Source of the DNA: Clostridia bacterium
GTDB lineage: Bacteria; Bacillota; Clostridia; Oscillospirales; Butyricicoccaceae
Length of the DNA stretch: 33,261 bases
Reading direction: 5' to 3'
Assembly (NCBI GenBank): GCA_017521295.1
Contig: JAFXDF010000097.1
Coordinates: 1-33,261 of the forward strand
A program made the translations under genes and the position numbers. Under the pieces are notes generated by a model, which was not told the origin of the DNA, did not search any database, and worked only from the letters and a program-made list of their open reading frames with translations. Positions 8,911-16,243 of the stretch are shown here, in pieces (positions within the stretch are counted from its first letter, which is position 1; each line of letters begins with the position of its first letter).

Positions 8911-9840
8911 TCAGTTTTTCAGAATCCAGTTGGCAATATCGGCGATCACATCGGCGCCGATGTGCTGCTCTTTGGAAAACTCTTTCATCACCTTGCTGAT
9001 CTTTCCGCAGACGGCAGGCACAAAGGCATGGTTGAGGCCCTCATACAGTCGGAAAGTGACGTTGGGTTTGTCCTTCAGCAGCTGCTGATAGGCGGCAAAG
9101 TCGATATTGGGCCGCGCCTGCACGTCTTTCCCTCCTTGAAGGATCAGCAGGGGTTTTTCCGGATTTTGCAGGTAGGTTTCGGCAGGATGATCGCCCATTT
9201 CCTTGAAATAATACACCGTGGTGCCGCCGGCCACCTTTTTCTGCTGTGCTTCCGCATCGGTCAGGTCATACATATCGGCAAAGGTGCGCTGCAGCTTTTC
9301 GGTCTGTTTTTTCACCAATGGCCGCAGCAGCGCCGGCAGTTCGTCGGCGATGGCTGCCGTCTGGCCCAGCATGACCTCTTCCAGCTTTCTCGGCGTGCCG
9401 GCCATCAGCACAAGGCCCCGATAATTGCCGCCCTCGGCATCGATGCGGGGCGCCAGCATACCTCCCATGCTGTGACCGACGATGAAAATACGCGCCGGGT
9501 CGATGCGGTTGTCCTTCCGCAGCAGTTCGGTGGCAAGGATGGCATCCTCGATGGTTTCCTCTTTTACGGTCAGCAGGCGACCTTTGTCCCGCATCAGTTT
9601 CCGCTCGTGGGCAAAGGAGCGCTTGTCATAACGGATGGATGCGATGCCGTGGGTCGCCAGACCGTCTGCCAGATCCTTGAAAGGGGTCAGCTTGAGGACT
9701 TTTTCATCCATGTTGCTGGAGCCCGAACCGTGGACGAACACCACTGCCGGCACCGGTGCCGCGGTGTCCTCCGGTAGGGTAAGCAAGCCGTTGAGGGGGT
9801 ATTTGGTACCTTTCCCAATGATGATGGGTTCCTGTTTCAT
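8911..9840 (-). CDS. Alpha/beta-hydrolase (dienelactone hydrolase/acyl-peptidase-like)
   Basis: The 309-residue protein has the alpha/beta-hydrolase pattern: VVFVHGSGSS (33-42, oxyanion region), nucleophile elbow GHSMG at 122-126 (Ser124), likely acid Asp239 in LILQGGKDV, and His271 in GLNHAF. An insert of about 70 residues (150-225) forms a helical lid. There is no signal peptide. It is the third gene of the arsR-sdpI operon, starting 6 nt after the sdpI stop, with AAAGGA overlapping the end of sdpI. It is probably an esterase or peptidase-like hydrolase; the substrate is unknown. The link with an SdpI-type immunity protein could mean a detoxification role, but that is inference. Confidence 0.8.
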   Translation of the reverse strand: MKQEPIIIGKGTKYPLNGLLTLPEDTAAPVPAVVFVHGSGSSNMDEKVLKLTPFKDLADGLATHGIASIRYDKRSFAHERKLMRDKGRLLTVKEETIEDAILATELLRKDNRIDPARIFIVGHSMGGMLAPRIDAEGGNYRGLVLMAGTPRKLEEVMLGQTAAIADELPALLRPLVKKQTEKLQRTFADMYDLTDAEAQQKKVAGGTTVYYFKEMGDHPAETYLQNPEKPLLILQGGKDVQARPNIDFAAYQQLLKDKPNVTFRLYEGLNHAFVPAVCGKISKVMKEFSKEQHIGADVIADIANWILKN

Positions 9841-9846
9841 AGCCGT

Positions 9847-10491
9847 TCATCCTTTCTTTCGTTTGCTGAACCACCAGGAATATAGAATGGGAGCAACTAC
9901 CATGATGCCCAGCACCACCGGCATCACCCAGGTAAGGGCCGGTCCGGTCAAAAAGGCGCACAGCATCAGCAGCAGACCACCGATCATCCACAGTTTTCCG
10001 GCCAGCCGATGGGTGGCGTTCCAGTTTTCCTCGTCGGAAAGTGTCCAGACGACTTTAATGCCGATGGTATAGTTTTGGCGGCACTTGGGCATATAATTTC
10101 CAATAATCGCAAAAACGATGCCCAAAAGCAGCAACGCCAGCCGGTCGATGCGAAGGGGCTGACCCAAAGCCGAAGCATAGGTGCTGCCCATTCCAAAAAG
10201 CGATACGACAGGCGCGATCCAGAACATCAGTTGAAGAATCTTTTCGTTTTGATGGCGATTTCGCTTGTCCTCTCCGGTCAGCCAAACGCCCAGCCAGTGG
10301 ATCGCCAGCAGCAGCAGGGGCATACCGAACACCGCTACCGGGCGGCTGCTCCAGCCGTCGGGTTGGCCGTTTGCGCCCCAGTGGATGGCCATTTTCTCAG
10401 GCAGCCGATCCCACAGCAGGATCCCGGCCACCATGGGCAGCAGGATGATCAGTGAGGTGAGGATCAGCAGGCCTTTATTCTTCTTCAGCAT
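9847..10491 (-). CDS. SdpI-family membrane protein (DUF1648 plus SdpI domain)
   Basis: A six-helix membrane protein of about 214 residues. The N-terminal half shows the DUF1648 pattern (LPEKMAIHWGANGQPDGW, about 30-47). The C-terminal half has the SdpI signature IGNYMPKCRQNYTIGIK followed by WTLSDEENW and HRLAGKLW. In Bacillus subtilis SdpI gives immunity to the SdpC toxin and sequesters the repressor SdpR. Here the gene follows an ArsR/SdpR-like repressor and overlaps it, the same pairing. No SdpC-like toxin gene is nearby. Two ATG codons are possible: the one at 10497 is only 3 nt from AAAGGAG, while 10491 is 9 nt away, so I chose the latter. Confidence 0.88.
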   Translation of the reverse strand: MLKKNKGLLILTSLIILLPMVAGILLWDRLPEKMAIHWGANGQPDGWSSRPVAVFGMPLLLLAIHWLGVWLTGEDKRNRHQNEKILQLMFWIAPVVSLFGMGSTYASALGQPLRIDRLALLLLGIVFAIIGNYMPKCRQNYTIGIKVVWTLSDEENWNATHRLAGKLWMIGGLLLMLCAFLTGPALTWVMPVVLGIMVVAPILYSWWFSKRKKG

Positions 10492-10759
10492 GGTCATTCG
10501 CTCCTTTCAGGTCGGTGATCCAGAGCATGATCTCCTCCAGCACCGATGCGTTCAGCTCGTAAAAAATAAACTTGCCCTCCCGGGTGTCCCGGATCAGGTC
10601 GGCCTCCCGGAGCAGCGAAAGATGCCGGGAGATGGCCGCGCCGGTCACCGAAAAATGCCCGGTGATCTCACCGGCCGACAGCCGCCCGCCCTTCAGCAGA
10701 TTGAGGATCTCCCGCCGGATGGGGTCGGACAGGGCCTTCAGAGTGTTTTGCAGGCTCAC
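10475..10759 (-). CDS. ArsR-family repressor (SdpR-like, autorepressor)
   Basis: Read from GTG at 10759, the 94-residue product is a typical short ArsR winged-helix protein. LKALSDPIRREILNLLKGG is followed by a helix-turn-helix at about 27-50 (LSAGEITGHFSVTGAAISRHL) and a wing ending GKFIFYEL. It has no metal-binding ELCVCDL-type motif, which favours the SdpR-like subgroup. The frame is open further upstream, but AAAGGAGG sits directly before this GTG and the extra residues would cover the promoter and operator, so the short form is preferred. It overlaps sdpI by about 17 nt. A perfect dyad just downstream of the -10 box suggests autorepression. Confidence 0.88.
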   Translation of the reverse strand: MSLQNTLKALSDPIRREILNLLKGGRLSAGEITGHFSVTGAAISRHLSLLREADLIRDTREGKFIFYELNASVLEEIMLWITDLKGANDHAEEE

Positions 10760-10777
10760 AACGCCGCCTCCTTTAAC

Positions 10778-10797
10778 ATTTAACTTAATCGTTAAAT
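10778..10797 (-). promoter_or_regulatory. Candidate operator for the SdpR-like repressor
   Basis: A perfect 7-bp dyad, ATTTAAC-N6-GTTAAAT, lies between the -10 box and the ribosome binding site of the arsR gene. AT-rich dyads at the start of their own gene are usual for ArsR-family autorepressors. Binding is inferred. Confidence 0.65.
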
Positions 10798-10799
10798 AT

Positions 10800-10828
10800 A
10801 ACGTAGCACGATCACAAACTTTTGTCAA
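10800..10828 (-). promoter_or_regulatory. Promoter of the arsR-sdpI-hydrolase operon
   Basis: On the minus strand TTGACA (10828-10823), a 17-bp spacer and TACGTT (10805-10800). The -35 is perfect and the -10 is weak, as expected for a regulated promoter. Confidence 0.65.
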
Positions 10829-10847
10829 GAGAAAAATAGCAAGCAAA

Positions 10848-10899
10848 GCCTCCCTTGTGTAAAGGGAGGTGGCCGAACGCAGTGAGGTCGGAAGGATTG
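10848..10899. repeat. Intergenic palindromic repeat (REP/MITE-like)
   Basis: CCTCCCTT (10849-10856), a 5-nt loop and AAGGGAGG (10862-10869) form a stem, followed by TGGCCG, a short CCGA...TCGG arm pair and the end GGAAGGATTG. The layout, CCTCCC/GGGAGG hairpin then GTGGC and a terminal GGATTG, resembles a dispersed element I remember from intergenic regions of Faecalibacterium-group genomes. Only this copy is in the window, so its repeat status rests on memory. Confidence 0.6.
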
Positions 10900-10932
10900 G
10901 CTGCTTTCCACCACAGACTGTGTGACATTTGA

Positions 10933-10969
10933 AAAAGGCACTGTGGTTCTAAGAACCACAGTGCCTTTT
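10933..10969. terminator. Bidirectional terminator after the trpB operon
   Basis: A long, almost perfect inverted repeat (AAAAGGCACTGTGGTTCT with AGAACCACAGTGCCTTTT) is flanked by A and T runs. It begins 1 nt past the minus-strand stop codon at 10971 and is the strongest terminator in this part of the window. Confidence 0.85.
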
Positions 10970-10970
10970 A

Positions 10971-11483
10971 TTATTTCCTTTTGTTTAACCGCTCCAAAAG
11001 AAACCTTGGCGGCTGGCCGATTTCGATTTGTTCGGTCACGTCAATAATCTCGAACCCTTTTTGGTAATAGGCTTGCTGAAAGGTCTCCTCGCTGTCATAA
11101 ACCAGTTCCCTACCGTACCAAGGTTTGGCTGACTGGGGTGTGAGTTCCAGATAGACCGTTTTCCCCTCCGCTTGAAAGGTCAAAACCGTATGAGCCTTTC
11201 CCTTTTCCGGCTGAAACAGCAGCCAGATTTTATTGGGAACACCATGCCGGTCCAGCAGCTCTTTCATCACAAGAACAGCCTCGATACAGGTTCCGATTTT
11301 TTCTCTTCGTGTGAGGGATGCAGGCTGTACTCGATAGGCTGTCCGAGCCAGCCGGTCATATTCCCGGTCAAACCCGGCTGTGAAATCAGGTTTCACCCTT
11401 ACACCGTTCAGCAGAAAGCCGTATTCATAGCTGTTTTCCAACAGTTCTTTCCGTAGAATATCGCAAAGATGCGTGACGGTCAT
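10971..11483 (-). CDS. Transglutaminase/papain-like fold protein, unknown function
   Basis: The 170-residue protein has no signal peptide. IGTCIEAVLVMKELLDRHG (63-81), KAHTVLTF (96-103) and TVYLELTP (109-116) arrange Cys66, His98 and Glu113 in the order and spacing of a transglutaminase-like Cys-His-Glu/Asp triad, with Cys66 starting a helix as expected. I do not recognise a named family. It starts 3 nt after the trpB stop with no obvious Shine-Dalgarno sequence, so it should be translated by coupling to trpB and be under the same tryptophan T-box. A strong terminator follows. The fold call is moderate; activity is unproven. Confidence 0.65.
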   Translation of the reverse strand: MTVTHLCDILRKELLENSYEYGFLLNGVRVKPDFTAGFDREYDRLARTAYRVQPASLTRREKIGTCIEAVLVMKELLDRHGVPNKIWLLFQPEKGKAHTVLTFQAEGKTVYLELTPQSAKPWYGRELVYDSEETFQQAYYQKGFEIIDVTEQIEIGQPPRFLLERLNKRK

Positions 11484-11486
11484 TGC

Positions 11487-12704
11487 TTACCGGATGCCAA
11501 AGTTTTCGATGACATAGTCCATGTCCTTGTCGCCGCGGCCGGACAGGTTGATCAGCACCGAGCCGGTGCCCATCTCGCGGGCCAGCTTCATGCCGTAAGC
11601 CACGGCGTGGGCGCTCTCGATAGCGGGGATGATGCCCTCCTTGCGGGCCAGCTTGAAGAAGGCGTCGATGGTCTCTTCGTCGTTGATCACGTCGTACTTG
11701 ACGCGGCCGATCTCCTGGAGGAAGGCGTGCTCGGGACCGGAGGAGGGATAGTCCAGGCCGGAGGCCACCGAATAGACGGGAGCGGGCTCGCCGTTGGCGT
11801 CCTTCAGCATGATGGAGTTGAAGCCGTGCATGATGCCCTCGGTGCCGTACTTGAGGCTGGCGGCGTGATCGCCCAGCTTGGGACCACGGCCCAGAGGCTC
11901 GATGCCGTAGATGTCCACGGGATCATTCAGGAAGCCGGAGAAGAAGCCGGCAGCGTTGGAGCCGCCGCCTACACAGGCCACGATGGCATCGGGCAGGTGG
12001 CCGGTCATGTCGAGGAACTGCTCCCGGGCCTCTTCGCCCACCACGTGCTGGAAGTCACGGACCATCAGGGGGAAGGGATGGGGGCCCAGCACCGAGCCGA
12101 TGCAGTACATGCTGTTCTTATAATCCTTGGTATAGGCCTCGAAAGCGGCGTCCACCGCCTCCTTGAGGGTCTGCAGGCCGTGGGTGACCTCCACCACGTT
12201 GGCGCCCAGGATCTTCATACGGGCCACGTTGGGGGCCTGCTTCTTGATATCCACGGCGCCCATGTAAATGTCGCACTCCAGGCCGAAATAGGCGGCGGCG
12301 GTAGCCATAGCCACGCCGTGCTGACCGGCGCCGGTCTCGGCGATGACCTTTTTCTTACCCATGTACTTGGCCAGCATGACCTCGCCCATGCAGTGGTTCA
12401 GCTTGTGGGCGCCGGTGTGGTTCAGATCCTCCCGCTTGACATACAGCTGCACCCGGCCCAGCTCGTTGGACAGGCGCTCCAAATGGGAGATGGGGGTGGG
12501 ACGGCCCTGGAACTCCTTGCGGATGCGGCGCAGCTCGGCGATGAACTGGCGGGACTGGCAGATGGTGAAATAGGCCTCGGTGATCTCGTCCATGGCACGC
12601 TGCAGCTCGGGAGACACGTAAGAGCCGCCGTATTTGCCGAAATAGCCGTTCTTGTCGGGATAATATTTGAAATAAGTTTCGAAATCGATGTTGTTCAGCT
12701 TCAT
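11487..12704 (-). CDS. trpB: Tryptophan synthase beta chain
   Basis: The 405-residue protein is a normal TrpB1-type chain: [15 protein letters not shown] at 20-34, the PLP lysine Lys101 in [20 protein letters not shown] (123-132) and the phosphate-binding GGGSN (246-250). It condenses indole with serine to make tryptophan. The gene stands apart from any trpEGDCFA cluster: no trpA is visible here, and the next gene is a transglutaminase-like ORF. CAGGAGGATATACTT before the ATG gives a strong start. Expression should respond to uncharged tRNA-Trp through the upstream T-box. An orphan trpB may use free indole or partner with a TrpA encoded elsewhere. Confidence 0.97.
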   Translation of the reverse strand: MKLNNIDFETYFKYYPDKNGYFGKYGGSYVSPELQRAMDEITEAYFTICQSRQFIAELRRIRKEFQGRPTPISHLERLSNELGRVQLYVKREDLNHTGAHKLNHCMGEVMLAKYMGKKKVIAETGAGQHGVAMATAAAYFGLECDIYMGAVDIKKQAPNVARMKILGANVVEVTHGLQTLKEAVDAAFEAYTKDYKNSMYCIGSVLGPHPFPLMVRDFQHVVGEEAREQFLDMTGHLPDAIVACVGGGSNAAGFFSGFLNDPVDIYGIEPLGRGPKLGDHAASLKYGTEGIMHGFNSIMLKDANGEPAPVYSVASGLDYPSSGPEHAFLQEIGRVKYDVINDEETIDAFFKLARKEGIIPAIESAHAVAYGMKLAREMGTGSVLINLSGRGDKDMDYVIENFGIR

Positions 12705-12755
12705 AAGTATATCCTCCTGAAAGATGTTGTGTTAAGGTAAAGTGGAACGGTGTTT

Positions 12756-12788
12756 TCAGTAAACACGCCATCGTTTGGTCAGCAGCAT
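12756..12788 (-). CDS. Ten-codon leader ORF between T-box and trpB
   Basis: ATG at 12788 opens MLLTKRWRVY and stops at 12756. It has a strong ribosome binding site (CAGGAGG, then ATTTACC before the ATG), almost identical to that of trpB (CAGGAGG, then ATATACTT). One of the ten residues is Trp. The stop codon lies in the loop of a small hairpin (GTGTTT, 5-nt loop, AAACAC; 12750-12766). It lies downstream of the T-box terminator, so it is translated only on read-through RNA. It may be a second control layer, a coupling ORF, or the remnant of a deleted gene's start. Confidence 0.45.
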   Translation of the reverse strand: MLLTKRWRVY

Positions 12789-12807
12789 GGTAAATCCTCC
12801 TGATAAA

Positions 12808-13090
12808 AGAAAAACGCCCCGGACAAACCCCTTTGGTTTGTCAAGGACGAATAAAACCTTATCCGCGGTGCCACCTTGATTTGCAGCGAAGCTGCACCCT
12901 TTGCAGAGCCCCAACAGGCTCCCGGCAACTGACGTATGCCCACACGTCGCGGATACTTGGCGGTGCCGTTCCCCACGCCCTCAGCGGCCCATTTGACGAT
13001 TTGTTTCTTACCCGGATCGCAGCACCCCGGGCTCTCTGAAAGGCATCATCGTTTTTACTTCCGCTTCAACGGTTTCCTGTGAAATTATAG
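12808..13090 (-). promoter_or_regulatory. T-box leader, Trp (UGG) specifier, upstream of trpB
   Basis: On the minus strand the RNA carries an AGAGAGCCCGGGGTGCTG block (the AG bulge/GNUG area of stem I) and then a probable specifier codon UGG (12991-12989) followed by G. The diagnostic T-box sequence TGGCACCGCGG is at 12873-12863. A competing terminator follows: ACAAACC/GGTTTGT stem (12823-12841) and a T-rich run at about 12814-12806. Binding of uncharged tRNA-Trp should favour the antiterminator and allow trpB transcription. UGG agrees with the downstream gene. The specifier was located by eye, not by folding. Confidence 0.92.
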
Positions 13091-13094
13091 ATAA

Positions 13095-13123
13095 ATGTTA
13101 GCACCATCCCTTTGGTTTGTCAA
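13095..13123 (-). promoter_or_regulatory. Promoter of the T-box/trpB transcript
   Basis: On the minus strand TTGACA (13123-13118), 17-bp spacer, TAACAT (13100-13095). A TATAAT at 13089-13084 lies too far from this -35 (28 bp) to pair with it. Confidence 0.65.
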
Positions 13124-13196
13124 CAAAAACTTTCTGGTTTTTCCCGTGCCTTTTGGCGTATTTGTAAGTCTAATGGGTGAAAGAAGGTGATCACAG

Positions 13197-13703
13197 ATGG
13201 ACAAGACCCCCGCCGACCGGTGGCTGGAAGAGGCCATCCGGGCCCACGGCGACAGCCTTTTGCGGCTGTGCTTTCTCTATCTCCGGGACCGGCAGCTGGC
13301 CGAGGACGCCGTGCAGGAGACCTTTGTCCGGGCCTGGCGGGCCTACGGCGGTTTTCGGCAGGACAGCAGTGACAAGACCTGGCTGACCCGCATCGCGGTG
13401 AACGTGTGCAAGTCGGCACTGCGCCGGGAGCGGCCCCTGCCCCTGTCCGACGCGCCCGAGGGCAGCTATGAGGCACAGTTTCGGGATGACACCGTACTGC
13501 AGGCGGTGTGCGCCCTGCCTCAAAAGCTGCGGGAGGTGGTGCTGCTGTATTATTTTCAGGAGCTTTCCACCCCGGAGATCGCCCGAATGCTCCATCTGCC
13601 CCGCAACGTGATCACCGCCCGGCTGAGCCGGGCCCGAGCGCAGCTCAAGACCGATTTGAAAGGATGGTATTTTGATGAACAGGCTGAAACAGCATCTCAA
13701 TGA
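13197..13703 (+). CDS. ECF-type RNA polymerase sigma factor
   Basis: The 168-residue protein has the two-domain ECF layout. Region 2 (about 14-80) contains LLRLCFLYLRDRQLAEDAVQETFVRAWRAY and TWLTRIAVNVCKSALRRE. Region 4 (about 100-152) contains LPQKLREVVLLYYFQELSTPEIAR and an HTH ending ARLSRARAQLK. No long linker or extra domain is seen. GAAGGTGAT precedes the ATG. The last 29 nt overlap the following membrane-protein gene, the usual arrangement of a sigma factor with its regulator. The intergenic space shared with the trpB T-box promoter must hold its promoter, possibly self-dependent. Confidence 0.93.
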   Translation: MDKTPADRWLEEAIRAHGDSLLRLCFLYLRDRQLAEDAVQETFVRAWRAYGGFRQDSSDKTWLTRIAVNVCKSALRRERPLPLSDAPEGSYEAQFRDDTVLQAVCALPQKLREVVLLYYFQELSTPEIARMLHLPRNVITARLSRARAQLKTDLKGWYFDEQAETASQ

Positions 13704-14490
13704 CAGCTTGCAGGAGCTGGAAATGACCCCGGCGATGCAGGCGGAAATTTTCAGGAAGACCGAAAAGCCCGCACGGGCTGTCCGTAAACATGGCCGGGTG
13801 GCGATAGCGGCTCTGCTGGTGATGTGCATGGTGGGCATCACAGCGGTGGCTGCGGTGGTATCCACCGGCTGGCGGTGGAATCCGTCTGATCTTCAGAACG
13901 GTCTGATGACCCCCAACACGTATCAAGGTCTTCCGCAGAAAACGCTGGATTATCTGGAAGGGTTGATCGCCGCCAAGCAGCGCGAGATTGGCTTTGATAC
14001 CTTTGAAGAATTTGAAGAAACTATGGGGTTTTCCCTGTTGCAAGCCGAGGGGATGCATTTGATCGACTCCCGTGTTGACAAAACAGAACCGAAACCGCTG
14101 ATCGACGTTAGGGTAAGCGGTTTGGATCTAAGCAGTGCAAAGATCCGCGCACAGTACTCCGGCGACATCCGCGATGACAAAGGTAACCGCTTGGGTCGAC
14201 TGATCGTTCTTCCGGCTGTGGCAGATTTAAGCGCAGAGCCGCAGGCAATTCCCTTTGAATATGAAAATGCTGAAAATGTGAGGGGCACAGCCACCCTTTC
14301 CCAGTATGAGATCCAGGCGCTGGGTGTCACCGCCGATCTGATCAGTTGGTCGGACAGTATGTCAGTAGATGCTTATTTCACCTACAAAGGTGTGACCTAC
14401 CGCATGATTGTTACTTCGGGTGGCAGAGTGGCCTATCCTCCCGCTGCTGTTTCCAGAGCCTGTGCCCTGCTGGAACTCCTGCATGACTGA
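13675..14490 (+). CDS. Single-pass membrane protein, putative anti-sigma factor
   Basis: About 271 residues from the ATG at 13675; a TTG just before is also in frame. The N-terminal cytoplasmic part (1-42) is short and charged, followed by one transmembrane helix (VAIAALLVMCMVGITAVAAVV, about 43-63) and an extracytoplasmic domain of about 200 residues. This is the topology of DUF4179/RsiV-like anti-sigma partners of Firmicutes ECF sigma factors. No HCC zinc-type anti-sigma motif is present, and I do not recognise the outer domain. The 29-nt overlap with the sigma gene supports a functional pair. AAAGGA at about 13658 lies 11 nt before the ATG. Confidence 0.7.
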   Translation: MNRLKQHLNDSLQELEMTPAMQAEIFRKTEKPARAVRKHGRVAIAALLVMCMVGITAVAAVVSTGWRWNPSDLQNGLMTPNTYQGLPQKTLDYLEGLIAAKQREIGFDTFEEFEETMGFSLLQAEGMHLIDSRVDKTEPKPLIDVRVSGLDLSSAKIRAQYSGDIRDDKGNRLGRLIVLPAVADLSAEPQAIPFEYENAENVRGTATLSQYEIQALGVTADLISWSDSMSVDAYFTYKGVTYRMIVTSGGRVAYPPAAVSRACALLELLHD

Positions 14491-14503
14491 TCGCATATCT
14501 TAA

Positions 14504-14536
14504 AAAATGCACCCCGGTTGGGGTGCATTTTCTTTT
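14504..14536. terminator. Bidirectional terminator
   Basis: AAAATGCACCCC (14504-14515), loop GGTT, GGGGTGCATTTT (14520-14531), then CTTTTT. A perfect 12-bp stem between the convergent anti-sigma and HerA-like genes. Confidence 0.88.
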
Positions 14537-16059
14537 TACCACTTTGCGTTGCCGAAGAGGCCGCGGACGATGCGCTTGCCGATCTCCCGGCCAACGGTGT
14601 TGGCGGCCGAGTTGACCGCCTTTTCCAGGGCAGAGGTTTTCTTTTTGGTGGATTTGCGGGCGGTGGGCTTTTTGCTCTGGGCCAGCTTGCGCTCCCATTC
14701 CTTTTCCCGGCGCTCCTGCTCCTTTTCCCATTCCAGACGGCTGGCTTCGGCCTCGGCCTGGGCCTGCTGGTCGGCCCGGAGCTCCTCCAGCATCTCATAG
14801 GCCGACTTGCGGTCCTCTTCCTCCTCGTACTTGCCGTAGAGGGGGCTTTCCAGCAGGATGCGGCGGCAGATGTTGGCGTCGGTCATGTCCATGGCGCTGC
14901 GGGGCGGCAGGATGCCGGCCTTTTGCACAATGGAGGGGATGCCCTTTTCGTCCAGTACCGACACCAGGGCTTCGCCGGTACCGATGGCCTGGAGGGCCTC
15001 TTCGGTGTCAAAATTGGGATTGACCCGGAAGGAACGGGCGGCGGCCCGGAGGTTCTTCTGGTCGTTGGGGGTGTAAGCCCGGAGGCCGTGCTGCACCCGG
15101 TTGCCGATCTGACTCAGCACCGCGTCAGGCAGGTCGGTGGGCTGCTGGGAAATGAACCAGACCGAAACGCCCTTGGAACGGATGAGGCGCACCACCTGCT
15201 CCACCTGCTGCAGCAGGGCCTTGGGGGCGTCCTTGAAGAGCAGATGGGCCTCGTCAAAGAAGAAGGCCAGCTTGGGCTTGTCCAGGTCGCCGGCTTCGGG
15301 CAGCATTTCGTACAGCTCGGTGAGCATCCACAGCATAAAGGTGGCGTACAGCAGGGGGTGTTGGAACAGCTCCTGGCACTCCAGAATGTTCATGACGCCA
15401 CGGCCGTCCTCTGCCCAGTCCACCCAGTCGGCAAGATCCAGGTCGGGCTCGCCGAAGAACAGCTCGCCGCCCTCGTCCTCCAGCTTGAGCAGGGCCCGCT
15501 GGATGGCGCCGACGGTCTGGGGCGAGATGTTGCCGTAGGTCAGCTTGTACTCTTTGGCGTTGTCGCCCACATACTGGACCATGGCCCGCAGGTCCTTCAG
15601 ATCCAGCAGCAGCAGGCCGTTGTCGTCTGCCACACGGAAGACGATGCGCAGCACGCCGCCCTGGGTCTCGTTGAGATCCAGCAGCCGGGAGAGCAGCTCG
15701 GGGCCCATCTGAGAAATGGTGGTGCGGACGGGGTGGCCCTGCTTGCCGAACACGTCAAAAAACCGCACGGGATAGTCGGTATAGGTGAAATCGGTGAGGC
15801 CCATGTTGTCGATACTGCGGCGGATGTGCTTGGTCTCCACGCCGGGACGGCACATACCGGTGAGGTCGCCCTTGATGTCGGCCATAAACACCGGGACGCC
15901 CATGTCGCTGAAACTTTCGGCCAGCACCTTGAGAGTCACTGTCTTGCCGGTACCGGTGGCGCCGGCAATGAGGCCGTGGCGGTTGGCCATGGCGGGCTCC
16001 AGATAAATGGGGGTCTCGCCGGTGGCGAGCCAGATCTTATGCTCCTGGGGCAAATACAT
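14536..16059 (-). CDS. HerA-like ATPase (DUF853 / YjgR family)
   Basis: A 507-residue P-loop ATPase. Walker A GATGTGKT is at 33-40, Walker [10 protein letters not shown] at 264-272 (Asp269, Glu270), and the sensor-like [23 protein letters not shown] at 299-321. The region 430-480 is a highly charged coiled coil ([16 protein letters not shown]) followed by a basic Lys-rich tail. This matches DUF853 proteins such as E. coli YjgR, putative hexameric DNA-translocating ATPases of uncertain function. No NurA-like nuclease is adjacent, so a HerA-NurA pair is not supported. GGGAGG precedes the ATG, and the gene has its own promoter at 16099-16127. Confidence 0.88.
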   Translation of the reverse strand: MYLPQEHKIWLATGETPIYLEPAMANRHGLIAGATGTGKTVTLKVLAESFSDMGVPVFMADIKGDLTGMCRPGVETKHIRRSIDNMGLTDFTYTDYPVRFFDVFGKQGHPVRTTISQMGPELLSRLLDLNETQGGVLRIVFRVADDNGLLLLDLKDLRAMVQYVGDNAKEYKLTYGNISPQTVGAIQRALLKLEDEGGELFFGEPDLDLADWVDWAEDGRGVMNILECQELFQHPLLYATFMLWMLTELYEMLPEAGDLDKPKLAFFFDEAHLLFKDAPKALLQQVEQVVRLIRSKGVSVWFISQQPTDLPDAVLSQIGNRVQHGLRAYTPNDQKNLRAAARSFRVNPNFDTEEALQAIGTGEALVSVLDEKGIPSIVQKAGILPPRSAMDMTDANICRRILLESPLYGKYEEEEDRKSAYEMLEELRADQQAQAEAEASRLEWEKEQERREKEWERKLAQSKKPTARKSTKKKTSALEKAVNSAANTVGREIGKRIVRGLFGNAKW

Positions 16060-16098
16060 AAAAAAGCCTCCCTGCAGATAAACTGTTAGAATAAGGAT

Positions 16099-16127
16099 AT
16101 TTTATCACAGATGGGCATCTCCGTCAA
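16099..16127 (-). promoter_or_regulatory. Promoter of the HerA-like gene
   Basis: On the minus strand TTGACG (16127-16122), exactly 17 bp, TAAAAT (16104-16099); 40 nt upstream of the start codon. Confidence 0.7.
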
Positions 16128-16162
16128 AGCCTTTGTTCATCGCAGTATTAACATTTTCTTAA

Positions 16163-16203
16163 TACTTTTCTCAGCAAAGTACCTTGACAGGCGAGATACT
16201 TTG
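16163..16203 (+). promoter_or_regulatory. Candidate PadR operator array at the padR promoter
   Basis: Three alternating half-sites: TACTTT (16163-16168), N7, AAAGTA (16176-16181), N15, TACTTT (16197-16202). The last two extend to a 7-bp inverted repeat, CAAAGTA/TACTTTG. The dyad brackets the -35 box, a position where a dimer or pair of dimers would block polymerase. Autoregulation is usual for PadR repressors; binding here is inferred. Confidence 0.5.
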
Positions 16204-16212
16204 TTGTATGAT
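16184..16212 (+). promoter_or_regulatory. Promoter of the padR operon
   Basis: TTGACA (16184-16189), 17-bp spacer, TATGAT (16207-16212). The box pair is identical to that of the O-acetylation cassette promoter. Confidence 0.85.
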
Positions 16213-16243
16213 AGAGCCACCATCAAGGAATGGAGGAAACCAC

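Noticed and set aside
13084..13089. TATAAT on the minus strand as the trpB -10 box
   Set aside because: No -35 at the right distance; the TTGACA/TAACAT pair with a 17-bp spacer fits better.
13109..13196. An ECF-type -35/-10 pair before the sigma factor gene
   Set aside because: Only loose AAC and CGTA matches are visible; without knowing the sigma factor's specificity this is guesswork.
16184..16243. N-terminal extension of PadR from a TTG
   Set aside because: It would encode the promoter itself (TTGACA at the start codon); the GGAGG-led ATG at 16244 fits the family start.
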